From positions 1,240,001 to 1,304,000 of the forward strand of contig CP099422.1 of assembly GCA_024114885.1 (NCBI GenBank): a stretch of 64,000 nt of DNA. The letters run 5' to 3'. Positions 13,279-24,231 of this stretch are shown here, piece after piece (positions within the stretch are counted from its first letter, which is position 1; every line of letters starts with the position of its first letter). The DNA is from Septoria linicola (lineage: Eukaryota; Ascomycota; Dothideomycetes; Mycosphaerellales; Mycosphaerellaceae). Under the pieces are notes generated by a model. It did no database searches and was not told the DNA's origin. It saw only the letters and a program-made list of their open reading frames with translations. The position numbers and the translations under genes are program-made.

Positions 13279-14600
13279 AAAAGCGTCGAACAAGATACCA
13301 TCAGTGTAGCTGATCGATCTGAGCAACTTGGAAGCAGCGATGCCAGGTCTGTTGGGCAAGAATTCATTCGCTGAGCCATCACAGAGATGAATGTGTTGAG
13401 AACAAACTTCCAAACACACTCTCAGGACAAGCATGACAGTAATGTCATGCTCTATGCTTCTATGGAGCGTTTCACCTAAATGCGCTGAAACAAATGCACA
13501 GTTCACGGAGATGATCACGCCTTCTGGCGATCAGGCGGGCAGTTTGAGTCATACTAGTCCCTCAATCGAAGGGCAATATCGCAGCTGAGCATGTTTCCAG
13601 GGCATGATATTTGAAAGTTGCAGTGTCTTGACTAGCGCTGGCGGCAGCGGCAGAGGCAGAAACGCAGCTACTGTAACCGGTATTGTTTGGGTAAAGGCGC
13701 ATCACGGGATAAAAAATGGCGCAAATGTGAGATATCTACAATAATGACATTGACAGCAGAGAAGCGATGAAGTGCGGCTCAGTATTGGCAGGAGCAAGGA
13801 TAACGGACGAATTATACAGCACTTGAATCAAATGCAATAGCATCTGACTTTCACACTTTCACATCTCGTTCCTTGATTTCTATCTGGTCGCTTCCAGATC
13901 CGCGATTAGTCTTCGCTGTCATGCCTGTTAGGAATGAAGTATCGTGAGCAAGGCGTGGAGGGAGATTGCTTACTTCTGTGTCTGCTGATCCAGGATAGTA
14001 GTGATTCGATGTGATGAGAGACCATATTGTTACGTTGCTTGTTCCGAATCCTTGTCACCTTTGTCCTCTGGATGAGGCTGGTGAGTCTGCCTCACTGTAC
14101 CGAAGTGAAGAGGAGTGATCGATGTCGTGGAATGCTTCGTCTTGGGGTTGATTGAGTAAAAGTTATGGGACGCCGGTGACCTGGTTGGGAACAATTCTTG
14201 AAGCATTCGAACTGATGTATTACCTTCTTTCAGATTTATTCGCATTGTTTCTGGGATTTCAAGGCGACTGAGAAAGACACAAGGCCTTGAGCCATGATTA
14301 GACGATTTAGCTAAATTGAAGAAATTGTGCTTTCTCAGGAGTCTGCCCATCAATGCGTAGGTTTCAAGTCATGTTCGCACAATGTGGACCACTCCCGTCA
14401 GCAGTGCAGAGAGTGGTGTGCCTGGAGAGGTTCTGTGTATAAACTGGAGTACTGGACTATGCAGTGATAGGATAGACTGCATACATAGGCCACCATATCC
14501 ATGCCCAGTGATCACGCCGAAAGACACTCGATACTATGACTGACGAAGTACACCACGCTTCGGCGTCTATAAGCATTGTACTGAACATATCAGCGACCTC
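13279..14600. other. Intergenic region downstream of csmA, one weak small-gene candidate
   Basis: No recognised gene. A possible tiny spliced minus-strand frame (14025-13974 joined to 13924-13851, 41 codons) uses a GTAAGC donor and a TAACAG acceptor, but nothing else supports it. The rest looks like 3' untranslated and spacer DNA of the two convergent neighbours. Confidence 0.4.
13851..14025 (-). CDS. Weak candidate for a small spliced ORF (41 aa)
   Basis: On the minus strand an ATG at 14025 opens 52 bases ending at a GTAAGC donor (13973). A 49-bp intron would end TAACAG at 13925, and the frame resumes to a TGA at 13851. The joined length is an exact multiple of three, and the product is basic and hydrophilic with no known domain. 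The upstream frame stays open without an ATG to about 14085, so it could also be the last part of a longer transcript. The splice signals could be chance. Confidence 0.18.
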
Positions 14601-15953
14601 CTAGTCACGAACACCATAGCCCGCCGAGCCCATCTCATACAGCCTACTGATAGCTCTCCCCACCGCAAATCCGACATCCGTCTCTCCCGCACCACCAGTC
14701 GCCAAACTCGCCTCAGCCAATCCAGTCGCAGACCACTCCGTCTCTCCAATAAACGTACTCATCATGCTACTCGACGCGCCACCTCCAGCTTTGACGCGCA
14801 TACCAGCAGCCAGCTTACTTTTCAGCTTGCTGTCGACTGGTACAATGTTCACAAAGATTTCTTGAAGGGGGACTTTGCTGTAGCATACCACTCTGGCGCC
14901 TTTCTCGTAAGCGAGATCTATGAGAGTGATGAAGCGTCGAACGCAGTCTTTTTCGCCTGAGGTGAATTGTCGAAGGCCGTGAAGGAATATGGTTGATGTG
15001 GAGGAGCAGAGCGCGTGGTAATCTGCTGAGCCGAGAGATTGTTCGCAGAATTGAGCGAAGGATCCGCTGATTAGATCGCACTTTCGAGGACTTGAAGTAG
15101 AAGCTGTTGTCGTTGCTGTCGCTGTACTGTCGTCTTTTCTTGCCAAGGCGGTGTCGACCTCCATATTTCGGCTGCCATACACCGGGAGTGAAACCCTGCT
15201 CAACTTCCTGCCTCCCAACGCCACATCCAACCTCTCTCGAAACAGTTTCTCATCAGTAAAGAACGTCTCCACCCTCCCCACCCTCTCCGCCCCAGCAGCC
15301 ATTCTATAATCCTCCCTCCCTCCAATTTCCCACACCTCACACCGTCTCTGCACCTCTCGAATAAACGGCATCACAACATCGCGATTCAGACCATTCTCAT
15401 ACAATCCACTCGGATGCCGATTACTCGTACTCACCATCACACCGCCTTCTCGCCAGATGCTTCCAAACAGCCGACTCATGATCATCGCGTCTGCGATGTC
15501 AGTGAGCTGGAATTCATCAAAACATAAGACGCGACTTTCTTCGCGGATGGTTTTGCCGATTTGGATCAGAGGGTCTCCGGAGTATGAAGGTGATTGTCGA
15601 GCGAGATGGAGACGATGATGGATGTCGTTCATGAATTCGTGGAAGTGGATTCGGCGCTTTGTGATTCCTGTTGGAAGGGTCGCAGCGAATAGGTCTGCGA
15701 TGCGAGATTTGCCTGTTCCAACAGAGCCGTAGATGTAGAGGCCTTTTGTTGTGGCATCGTGGCCGGATATGAATGACGGTTTTTCATTCGTGCTAGCCAG
15801 TTCATCTTGAAGACTTGCGAGACGTGTCACGAGGGCTTGTTGGTGAGGATCCGTTCGGAGGCGAGATCTGTTAAGAAGGTTCTTGTATGCCGCCTCGAGG
15901 GCGGATTTGCTCATCGCGATATCATGGTCTGCGTTCTCAATGTGGTAGTGCAA
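14601..15953 (-). CDS. AFG1/ZapE family ATPase (LACE1-like)
   Basis: P-loop ATPase of the AFG1/ZapE family. In yeast and animals Afg1/LACE1 is mitochondrial and helps remove misfolded or unassembled respiratory subunits. The 450-aa intronless frame shows Walker A GSVGTGKS (residues 76-83), Walker B VLCFDEFQ (142-149), an STSNRHP sensor-like segment and the family's conserved late block ending FAVGRAISRLYEM. The first in-frame Met (15953) is taken as start; Met14 (MSKSALEAAYKN) is an equally good alternative. No clear mitochondrial presequence is visible, so a missing upstream exon or a cytosolic paralogue cannot be excluded. Internal Ser/Thr/Ala-rich tracts (about residues 275-290) are probably loops. 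It converges on csmA. Confidence 0.85.
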   Translation of the reverse strand: MHYHIENADHDIAMSKSALEAAYKNLLNRSRLRTDPHQQALVTRLASLQDELASTNEKPSFISGHDATTKGLYIYGSVGTGKSRIADLFAATLPTGITKRRIHFHEFMNDIHHRLHLARQSPSYSGDPLIQIGKTIREESRVLCFDEFQLTDIADAMIMSRLFGSIWREGGVMVSTSNRHPSGLYENGLNRDVVMPFIREVQRRCEVWEIGGREDYRMAAGAERVGRVETFFTDEKLFRERLDVALGGRKLSRVSLPVYGSRNMEVDTALARKDDSTATATTTASTSSPRKCDLISGSFAQFCEQSLGSADYHALCSSTSTIFLHGLRQFTSGEKDCVRRFITLIDLAYEKGARVVCYSKVPLQEIFVNIVPVDSKLKSKLAAGMRVKAGGGASSSMMSTFIGETEWSATGLAEASLATGGAGETDVGFAVGRAISRLYEMGSAGYGVRD

Positions 15954-16444
15954 ATGGCAGAAGCATTGAAGTTAGGTCATCGACTTGGTGATCACGGCTC
16001 GGACCGAGGGAGGCTTGGTCGAATTCACATATTGAGCTGAGGTCAGCAGCATTTGTGCTTGGAAAGTGTCTACTGATATCGTAAAGCTCAGGATTAGACG
16101 TTTCGATACTGGTATACTGTGAACCAAGATGCTGGCTATCTCCACAACAATATGGGAAGCTTGGCGGACTTCGACCGACAGTGATGGCTGCTTTTGCTGC
16201 ATTAGAGCCTAGTCTTGGTCGTCTATGTCTATCTAATCATGCTTGCGGGGCATGCCATTGCTCTGTTCCTAAGTGCTGCGCTCTGCAGATTTACCGGTCT
16301 GTCGATATTAGTCAATGCGTTGGCGCTTGCCATATTTGTGACGTCGTCGTGGCTCTGTCTCTCAAGAAGAGCCTCTCAACTATTTTTATGTACATCTATC
16401 CAGGCCGTGAAAGCATCTGTCCTTCGGTGGAGTTTTCGAAGCAC
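15954..16444. other. Intergenic, no gene seen
   Basis: 491 bases between the AFG1-like start and the tyrosinase stop. It should hold the AFG1 promoter and the tyrosinase 3' end. No domain-bearing frame was found. Confidence 0.5.
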
Positions 16445-17676
16445 TTATTCATAGCGGTAGCAGAAAGGTCCGGCAAAAGTGTCCATCAGGGTACCGAATG
16501 TCTGGTCGTCGGCCACAAATCCAAATGGAAGAACGTCCTCAAGAGTCATCTCGGGACAGTCTGGAGAAGAGCATCCAAGAGTACCAGTGCCACGAATGAT
16601 ATTCTGGCGACGGTAGATGTCAAGGTTCTGCCAAATGGACCACATTCTACAATCGATGTTAGTTCCAGGACGGGCAAAATAAGAGCTTACTTGACTTACT
16701 TGTCGACTTGAGCGTGGTGTACGTGGAACAGAGGGTCGGCAGGCGAGGAGTAGAAGTCCATCATAGAACCGCCGATCTGCCAGTGACCGCCTCCGTGCAC
16801 GCCGAACTTGTTGTCTCCGCACATGCCTTGGGACAGACACTGGAAGTTCTCGATGTAGATCTCGTTCAAGACGAGAGTGGTCAAGTTTTCGTAGGTGTTG
16901 TAGTTACGCGAGAACCACGGGTTGATGTCGCGTTCCAAGCAACGTGGGTTGTACTGGAATGATGAATTGACGTTGTTCGCGTTGGGCAAAGCGATCGGTC
17001 CCAGGTTGACAGTGTAGTCGCTGAACGGACCAGACTCGATGCAACCACCACCAGTACCAGGAGGATACACTACGTCCTGCTGTGCAAGCCAAGTGTCTGC
17101 TCGGCCGGGCACATAGACTCCGTTGCCACCAATGCTGAATTCATCGCCCGTGAACAAAGGAGAGTCTTGCGGCGCATCGGCATCCTCAGCCCAGTTCCAG
17201 TATGGTAGAGTGCCAGTGTAGCCGCAAAGGTTGATCAAATCTTGCTCGAAGTAGAAGATGAAAGCACGATGCCATGCAAAGAAATCGGCAGTGTCGTGAA
17301 TGTTCATCGTGTAGTTGATGTGCGTGGCAACGAACTCATCGTACCGAGACTTGACACCCGGGTAGTTTGGAGCTTCTGCACTAGTCATGCGGGTTGGCGC
17401 GTGGTGCTGGAGGCAGGTTACAGCATCTGTGAAGCTCTTGCGGGTGGCCTGTGGAAGGGTTCTCCATTCTCTTCGAATACTGGCGTTGTCGTATGTGCAT
17501 TGAGTGTTAGTCCTTGAGCCGATGTTGGATCGGATGGACTCGTCGGCAAAGGTCGAGATATTCCTGAACGCTTCTCCATTCGCTATTTGAGCAGCGGTGA
17601 AATCATTGATGCTTGGAGCTTGAGCAGCAGCAAGAGCTGCGGTGGCCAGGCCGGCTGCAGTCGTAGAGAATCGCAT
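16445..17676 (-). CDS. Secreted short tyrosinase (copper monooxygenase)
   Basis: Type-3 copper enzyme that oxidises phenols to quinones, in melanin-like pigment formation or natural product modification. Exons 17676-16700 and 16646-16445 (392 aa). The 53-bp intron starts GTAAGT and ends TGTAG, within the CuB motif, and the splice restores DKMWSIWQ. Residues 1-19 form a secretion signal ending AAAQ. CuA ligands are H119, H127 and H136 (the last in FFAWHRAF). CuB has HGGGH (H294, H298) and DPLFHVHH (H320/H321). Cysteines at 60, 88, 151, 212, 246, 280 and 286 could form disulfides. It lacks the long C-terminal lid domain of classical fungal tyrosinases and ends FCYRYE, like the short secreted type. 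No neighbouring biosynthetic enzymes suggest a cluster. Confidence 0.9.
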
Positions 17677-18842
17677 TATGATTAGATGTCGTCGTAAGTA
17701 TTGAGAATGACAGCAAAGAGGTCAGAACGAGAGAAGTATGAACGAGAGGATGCAGAGATACTGCAAGCTGCGACAGGTCAACAAATGTACGCGAGAAGGA
17801 GACAATGAATACTGAATACGTTACCGAGGACTCGTCTGCGCTGTATATGGATGCCGTCAAAGCCAGCAATGGTGGATCCTTCGTAGCCAAGCTATTGGAT
17901 CTGTGCAGGGCGCATAGTCGAATGGCGGCGGAGCTTTGCTCGTCAAGCAACGCTCCCTTACACGCCGTCGACGCGTGGTGGCGTGAACGGCAAGCAAGAG
18001 AGGATCCACACCTTCGTGCTGGGTGGAGGTTCCTGCAGATGGCGCAAGGATGTCGGGACAAGCTTTCTATTAAAGGCTCTATCGTTGTACAATTATGAGC
18101 CGAGTGCAGAAGTGGCTAGCAGCATGTTCAAAGTCGACACAGATCCGGCGAGAAGTGTCTCGTATTGGTTGAATGCCAGGATGTGCTTGAAGCGAGACTC
18201 ATGGTCCTTGTATGGGCTTCCTCGTGGACATTTATGCTTCTTGGTGGTGTAACAGCCAAGTCCGACCGCTCATATGGCAGAAACGACGCCACGCGATGGA
18301 CTTCAGCGGCAATGCCACTGCCTGGGTGAGTTGTCTGGCGGATAACACGATGCTGTGCAGCGTTCAGAAAGGTCTGATAGATTCAGCGTGTAAGCCGGCA
18401 TTCATCCCATGCAAGGACGTCTCCACTCCACTGCCAATCTCTGCAATGCGGAGCCCGTGAGGTTGGGCGTACGAAGTGCTCAAGAGGTCATCCCGACAAG
18501 ATGCACGGCAACAACACAACGTGCATGCCGAAGTGCCGTTGGTCCTTGCAAACGGAGAGGTTGAGACATGTGATGGCTCGACTCGTCTCGCGTGTGGCTG
18601 TGCTATGGAAGAAGGTCGACAAAGCTGAGAAGTGAGGCTCAGCTGCAAAGAAGGTTTGTACCTGGCGCGTTGGTGACGATGACCGCATCGCCGCCATTCG
18701 ACTTTTGGGAGCGTTCCTTGCTTGCACGTGGTTGCGCAAGCAGGAAGATACTATGCCGTCGTGTAACACCAGACGAGTTTGTTGACCGCATCCTCGCTCG
18801 TTTGTTCCGGCCGTTCGTCAGGGTTGAGACGCATTATTCCAG
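17677..18842. other. Divergent promoter region, no gene seen
   Basis: 1.17 kb between the divergent tyrosinase and Mit_KHE1-type genes. Small frames on both strands contradict one another and carry no domains. It probably contains both promoters. Confidence 0.5.
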
Positions 18843-19811
18843 ATGCGGCTGTTTCTGTTACCTGTGTCAACAAGGAGGACGCTGATCTACTGTGAACGCG
18901 TCCAAGAAGCCGTGACGGGCACCAAGCCTCCGCTCCAAGAGCGCATTATTACCAAGGCTGCAACCACCTGGGCGGGCTGGGAAAAGGCTGAGAAAGGCTG
19001 GCAGAAGCAAACGACAGTCTACGCCAACAAGCTCTTCAGGCGCATTCCATTCGAAGAATGGGGGCTAAAGACAATTCCTCCGGCTACAAAGCAGCGCCTC
19101 GAGGATGTCGACCAGGGAAACCTGCAAGTAGAATGCCAGTATCCGGGTGCCTTTCTCAATGGCAGCAAAGTGCCCGAGATACTCAAAAGACTTGCGACAG
19201 AGCGACAGAGTCTGCATAGGAAGCGGATATGGCAGTCAATAGCCCTGATGCCGGTTGTGGCGCCTTTCGCGCTCGTGCCTGTGTAAGACATTGTAGCACT
19301 GTGGCTTGCAAGGTGATTGTGCTGACATGAGACTAGTATTCCTAACTTGCCATTCTTCTATCTGGTGTGGAGAGCGTGGTCGCATTACAAGGCTTTGTAC
19401 GGAGGCAAGCTTCTTGAGCATCTGACCACGCACAACCACATCAAGATCGCACCTTCCGCGCAGATGGACCAATTATATGCCGCGGGACTTATTGCTCCCA
19501 ATAGAGAAGCGACGCGAGACGCTCCCCAACCAACGCCTGAAGAGATTGCAAAGATCGCGGAAGTGGTGGATAGGCAGACACAAGATGGCAAGGAAGACGC
19601 GATGCTGCTTCAGCAATGGAACGGCAAGCTGCTGGCAGAAGGATTTGCCCTTCCTGAGATGCAGATTGAGATTGAGCGTGCTGTAGAGCAGGTTGAACAA
19701 GCTATCAAGGAAAAGAAGCCAGATGGCAACCTGGAAGCGCAGAAGGAAGAGTTGCAATCGGTGATTGAGAAGAAGACGCCAGATGTACAGGTCAAAGAGA
19801 TGAAGCAATGA
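18843..19811 (+). CDS. Mit_KHE1-family protein (mitochondrial K+/H+ exchange related)
   Basis: I assign this to the fungal Mit_KHE1 family, linked to mitochondrial K+/H+ exchange and volume control. This rests on the characteristic start MRLFLLPVSTRRTLIYCER and the hydrophobic pair around the splice site. Exons 18843-19282 and 19337-19811 (304 aa). The 54-bp intron starts GTAAGA, has GCTGAC near its end and stops at CTAG. The splice joins the segment ending ALVPV to IPNLPFFYLVW, making the membrane hairpin complete. The C-terminal third (about residues 225-304) is charged and probably coiled coil, rich in Glu/Lys/Gln. The direct role of this family in exchange is not settled. Confidence 0.75.
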
Positions 19812-20630
19812 TCAGGGCTGCAAGGTGGCATGAACAATGACACGATAGAGGACGACACGATGGATAGATGTCACTACTACGCTTAATCAATGTACAGGAC
19901 ATGACGAATCACCAGCCTCACGCGTAGCGAGTCAAAGACCAACATGAAGTGATTGCATATCTGTAGTCAAGCCATCCGCAACTCCATGGGCTCCACATAA
20001 TGTGCCATGGCTAACTTTATCATGAGGCTTGTAATCTTGGAAGCTGCTGGCCATGGCTATGTTTAATTGTTCTGGTCAGTCGCAACCAAACCTAGCACGC
20101 GCAATGAGCGTGATTCACGATGGATCCTGCCAAAATACCGTTACTCTGCAGATCATATGCACATACTCTCATGCAAGTAGTGCGAACGCATACCTACGCC
20201 GAGGGCGGAACTCAAAGCTCAAGAAAAGCTCAAGATGAATGAGCTCACAGCTAACCCCACTTTGAGCGAGCTCACCTGCGTATTGCCGGCACTTCCAGAG
20301 GAGTCAACGCCGCATTGCACTATACTGGGCAAGCATTTACCGCGTTCGCCAGTTTGTCACAGCGACGACTCTCCTCACAGCTGTCAGTCAGCCGCTCTTC
20401 GTTTAGGGTTCCGGGTCCGAAGAATGCCATGTGCTGGCTTTAGTGCCTCGGGAGAGCAGTTCTGGTAAGCTATGATTGACGAGTAGTTCCTTTTTCTTCC
20501 AGAGTACACCTTCCGCAAGCTATACATGACAGTCTGAAGCAATCAGTGTGTTGGCAGAGAGCAACATCAGCAAACCAGCAGAACAACCAATACAGAAACA
20601 TACCCCGCACTATCGAGAGCCCTTTGCAAC
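19812..20630. other. Intergenic, no gene seen
   Basis: 819 bases between two plus-strand genes. No supported coding frame, and no tRNA B-box pair was found. It presumably contains the SDR promoter; the last 60 bases before the ATG are CA/AC-rich. Confidence 0.5.
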
Positions 20631-21504
20631 ATGCCAGGACGTCTACAAGATCGCATCGCCATAATAACAGGCTCATCATCCGGCATTGGGCGAGCGACCG
20701 CATTTGCGTTTGTCAAAGAAGGTGCAAAGGTTGTATGTGCAGATCTCCAGCCCGGGACATGGCGTGAAGATGCCACACATGGAGAGTCGGACGGACCTAC
20801 ACATGAACGAATAACCAAAGAAGGTGGTGTATCCATCTTTGTTAAAACAGATGTCTCGAAACCAGAGGACGTGGAAGCTCTTGTAGCAGCTGCTGTCAAA
20901 GAGTATGGGCGACTGGATATCATGGTGGTGAGCATAAAAGATCCAAAGAAGAGGCATTCGTATGCTAATATTGAACGACATGTAGAACAATGCCGGCTTT
21001 GCCCTCGAAAGCCGCAGCCCACAGCCAATCTGGGATATGCCCCTCGATCTCCTTCACAAGACCTTCGCCGTCAACATCAATGGTGTCTACTACGGCGTTA
21101 AATACGCCTCGAAGCAAATGATCACGCAGGATCCCCTCCCCTCCGGCGACAGAGGCTGGATTCTGAACGCCGCATCTGTCTACGGCCTCGTTGGTACTCC
21201 TCACGCGTCCGTTTACTGCACGTCAAAAGGCGCTGTTGCGAATCTTACCCGCGCTGCGGCGTTGGATTGTGCCCCATTCAGAGTTCATGTGAATGCTGTG
21301 AATCCAGGGTACGTGGCTACGCATATGACGGATCCGATGTTCAGTATGCCGGAGGTCGTCAAGGAGATTGAGCCGATGCATCCGTTTAGAGGGCTGGGCA
21401 GGCCGGACGATATTGCAAAGGCATATGTGTTTCTGGCGAGTGATGATGCGGCGTGGATGAGTGGAGTGAATATGCCGGTCGATGGAGGTTTTTTGGCGAG
21501 GTAG
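20631..21504 (+). CDS. Classical short-chain dehydrogenase/reductase (SDR)
   Basis: NAD(P)-dependent oxidoreductase of unknown substrate. Exons 20631-20927 and 20986-21504 (271 aa). The 58-bp intron starts GTGAGC and ends TGTAG, and falls just before NNAG, which the splice completes. The cofactor motif TGSSSGIG lies at residues 13-20 and NNAG at about 100-103. The catalytic Ser is about 163, Tyr176 and Lys180 sit in YCTSK, and PGYVATHMT follows. All catalytic features are intact and the length is normal. It resembles the FabG/glucose dehydrogenase-like classical group. It converges on the minus-strand gene ending at 21534 with only 29 bases between stops, so the transcripts probably overlap. 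Confidence 0.9.
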
Positions 21505-21533
21505 GTGGAGGAGGTGTGTGGTGTGTGGCGTGC

Positions 21534-24043
21534 CTAGTTTGTAGACTCGTAAACCACATCCCCGTCGTCTCGATTGTGCTCAGCGACGACATCTTCCTCG
21601 ACAGCACGAGTGATGATGCCAAGGTTGTAGTCAAGCTCGTCGCGTGGAGGTGTGCCCTCGAATGTTGACCCTGCAGTCACGGTCGGGTCGTAGAACTGCT
21701 TTGGAATGACGACCTTCGAGATGTACTCCTTCATTTGTGGATAGTGCTTCTCCTCAAAATCCCACTTGTACGTGTTCGAGAAGAGGGTCTCAAACAAGAT
21801 ATTGCTCAACGCGGCATTGCGAGAGAAGAGTGTAGTCGGCTTCGGGCCGTAGCCGGTGCGCATCTGCTGGCCGTGATGGCGGTGAGCGATGGACATCAGC
21901 AAAGCGTGCCAGAGATACGGGCTAAGCGGTAGACTCAGAAACTCTCCATCAGGGTCGATGTAGTTCTGATACAGCATCTCAGCAGCGAGGCTAAGCTCAG
22001 TGTCCACGGTGGCCCAGTACCTATTGCAGTAGATTCGCATGCGACTCATATGCAGGTGTAGGAGCGAGTAGAGTATGTCCATACCTTGGTCCTTGAAGAC
22101 TGGCGGCATTGGAACATCCGGAAATGGCCATGGTGCCCCATCATCGGCCCACTCAGTGACACGCGCTTCGATGCCAAAATACTTTACGCTTGAAACCTCG
22201 TCTTGGTCCCAAGCACAAGAGACGACGGCAACATCGCGCAACAGACGCTCGGCGTGCTCTTTAGCCCGAAAATTGGCCTCTTGGTCGGTAGAGTTGACCT
22301 TTCCTGCTACAAACTCTGCTCTGAGGTTCGCATAATCTGACACCGTCATCTGCTTGCCAAGGGCGGCTGCTTTGTTCATGCGGTACTTGCATTGCACTTG
22401 GTTATGTTCGTTGCAAGCTTCAAGTACATCGCGCTTCCGCTTCTGCTTATCGCTCAAAGACGTGTTGATGTCTTGACTGTAGGTGGCGATTGACAGGACA
22501 TCTGCAGGGAGGTTTCGAACTCTTGGACCCTTGCCCATGTTGAGGCCAAAGGGTATGTCAAGCACGTTGCCAGCCACATGTCCACGCAGCTGACCGCGGT
22601 GATTGAGTTTGGCGGGTAGAACGCAGTCAACAGATTTGTTGAAAGGATGAAAGCCTTGAAAGATTGGGAAAGTCGATTCAGAGCAGCCGTCCACATACTG
22701 TCCCTCAGGCGCATCGGACTTGTGTCTCTCGGCAATATCGGACACGCACTCTTCATAGATGATCTGATTGTCCTTGTCATCAGGATCTTGACCGATGCTC
22801 TTTGCCTCAGCCTTGTGCGAGGATGCCAGAGACTTTTTGGTCCTCGTCAATGCTTGTCCTCTCTGTGCGTCTTCCTTGTTCCAGCAATCCTCGTCGACCC
22901 AAAGACCATCGATCGTCCGCTTGCGCTTGTCGCAGTCGACGTCTCGCCAGCAAATGGCGCACTTATGGTGGGGGCAGGAGCGCATCTCTGGTGGAGTTTC
23001 CGGTGTACAGTGTTGGATGTTGAATCTGCGCGTTGATCTTCTCTATCATACTGAATGTCTCGAGCAATGTTTCGTACATACTGCCAGTGTCGTCATAGAC
23101 TTTGTTGCCGTACTCGATGGCGTACGCGACCCAATATGAGTCAAGACTGTAGATGGGGGATCTTGAAGCTGTTTGCGCTGGCCGATGACATGTCAAGTCC
23201 GAGGCCCTTGATCATGCCTGCACCTGCACCGATGATTATAACACCCTTGTCGGTGTCACGATACACATTGAAAAGACCGGTGAAAGCGGACTTGCTCTTG
23301 CCACCTTCGACTGCAACAGTATAGGTATGGACGAGATGGTTCCGAATGATCTTCATCTTCTTCTGGGTGCTTCGGAGGTTGCTCATCTTCCATGAGCAGA
23401 CACGCATGACCTTTTCGGTGTCGAGAAGCTTGCGAGGGTCCATGTCACGAGTCAGGTGCTTGGGCAGGGACGTCTCGCTTGCAGTACCAGCCAAGACATC
23501 AGCAGGCACCACTGTCTCCCATAAGCCTGGGCCCTGCTGAACCAGATCTCGTGTAGCGCGTCGCTGCTCTTTGACATAGAGCTGTGCGTTTGGTGGTAGT
23601 GCAGGCAGCCCAGATCGAAGAGTGTAACCCACAGCAGCAGTGAATTCATAGAAGTCTTTTTCGCCAGTATCTTCGTCAACAAATGGAATGAGGATCTGCA
23701 GGCCTTTGGTAGCCACCCACGACGGCGCAGCGATAGCTCGGGATTGGATGTCCACGCGAGCGAGAGCCATGTCAATAATTTCGGTGTGCAGGCCCGTGTT
23801 ACTCGGAATGGGATGCAAGGAGCTGAACGCGTTGTAGAAGCGCTCTAGCAGTCCTGCGAGCTGCCGGCGTACGGCGTCGCTGGTAAGGTCGACATGGTCG
23901 TCCTCGACAAAGTTGCAGTTGACTCTACTGCCATTCGGACCATCTAGGCTAAGAGGCCAGCGGCAGTGACACTCGTCCGCGTCCACCACGCCGCACAATC
24001 GAGCAGGTCGTGCCAGAAGACGCTCAAGCGGAAGAAGCGCCAC
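21534..24043 (-). CDS. Unrecognised multi-exon protein, N-terminus not found
   Basis: I do not recognise this family. Three same-strand segments look like one gene: 24043-~23150 (frame A, ~300 codons), ~23145-23082 (frame B) and 22987-21534 (frame C, 483 codons from its first Met). B to C joins cleanly through a 94-bp intron (23081-22988) with a perfect GTATGT donor and CCACCAG acceptor, and the reading frame is kept. The A to B junction is ambiguous: acceptors CTACAG (near 23149) or GGCCAG fit only weak donors. Frame A begins with GTG and has no ATG for about 90 codons, so the true first exon is missing or lost. Frame C starts with a Cys/His-rich stretch (CPHHKCAIC, then several Cys within ~25 residues), perhaps a metal site. 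No membrane segment or signal is clear. A and C could be two genes. Confidence 0.55.
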
Positions 24044-24231
24044 GGAATAAAGTCAGACGGACTGAGCAAGCGCTCAAGAAGAAGGTCAGACGCCTGCATG
24101 CTGGCGATTCAGAGATGGAGGCGCCAATGGAGGAGCTGAACGAGGACACCGGCGCATGGGAGCCTCGCGGGCCCATTCTTGAGGGCGAAGAGGTTGACCT
24201 CATCGAGGGCGACGTGATGGACGTGCAGTAG
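23953..24231 (+). CDS. Orphan coding-like C-terminal frame
   Basis: Plus-strand frame of 92 codons plus TAG with no ATG in its first half. Its codons look coding-like: mostly G/C in third position, and charged residues in patches. It has a basic stretch with two Lys-rich runs (around residues 38-48), then an acidic tail ending GDVMDVQ. It overlaps, antisense, the 5' end of the unrecognised minus-strand gene, so both cannot be fully real. It may be the remnant last exon of a lost gene. Its stop codon is the first base block of a downstream tandem repeat. Confidence 0.25.
   Translation, partial: EASGSDTRPRPPRRTIEQVVPEDAQAEEAPRNKVRRTEQALKKKVRRLHAGDSEMEAPMEELNEDTGAWEPRGPILEGEEVDLIEGDVMDVQ

Noticed and set aside
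16445..21504. Secondary metabolite cluster around the tyrosinase and SDR
   Set aside because: No polyketide synthase, peptide synthetase, terpene cyclase, P450, transporter or pathway regulator is present; the genes between are housekeeping.
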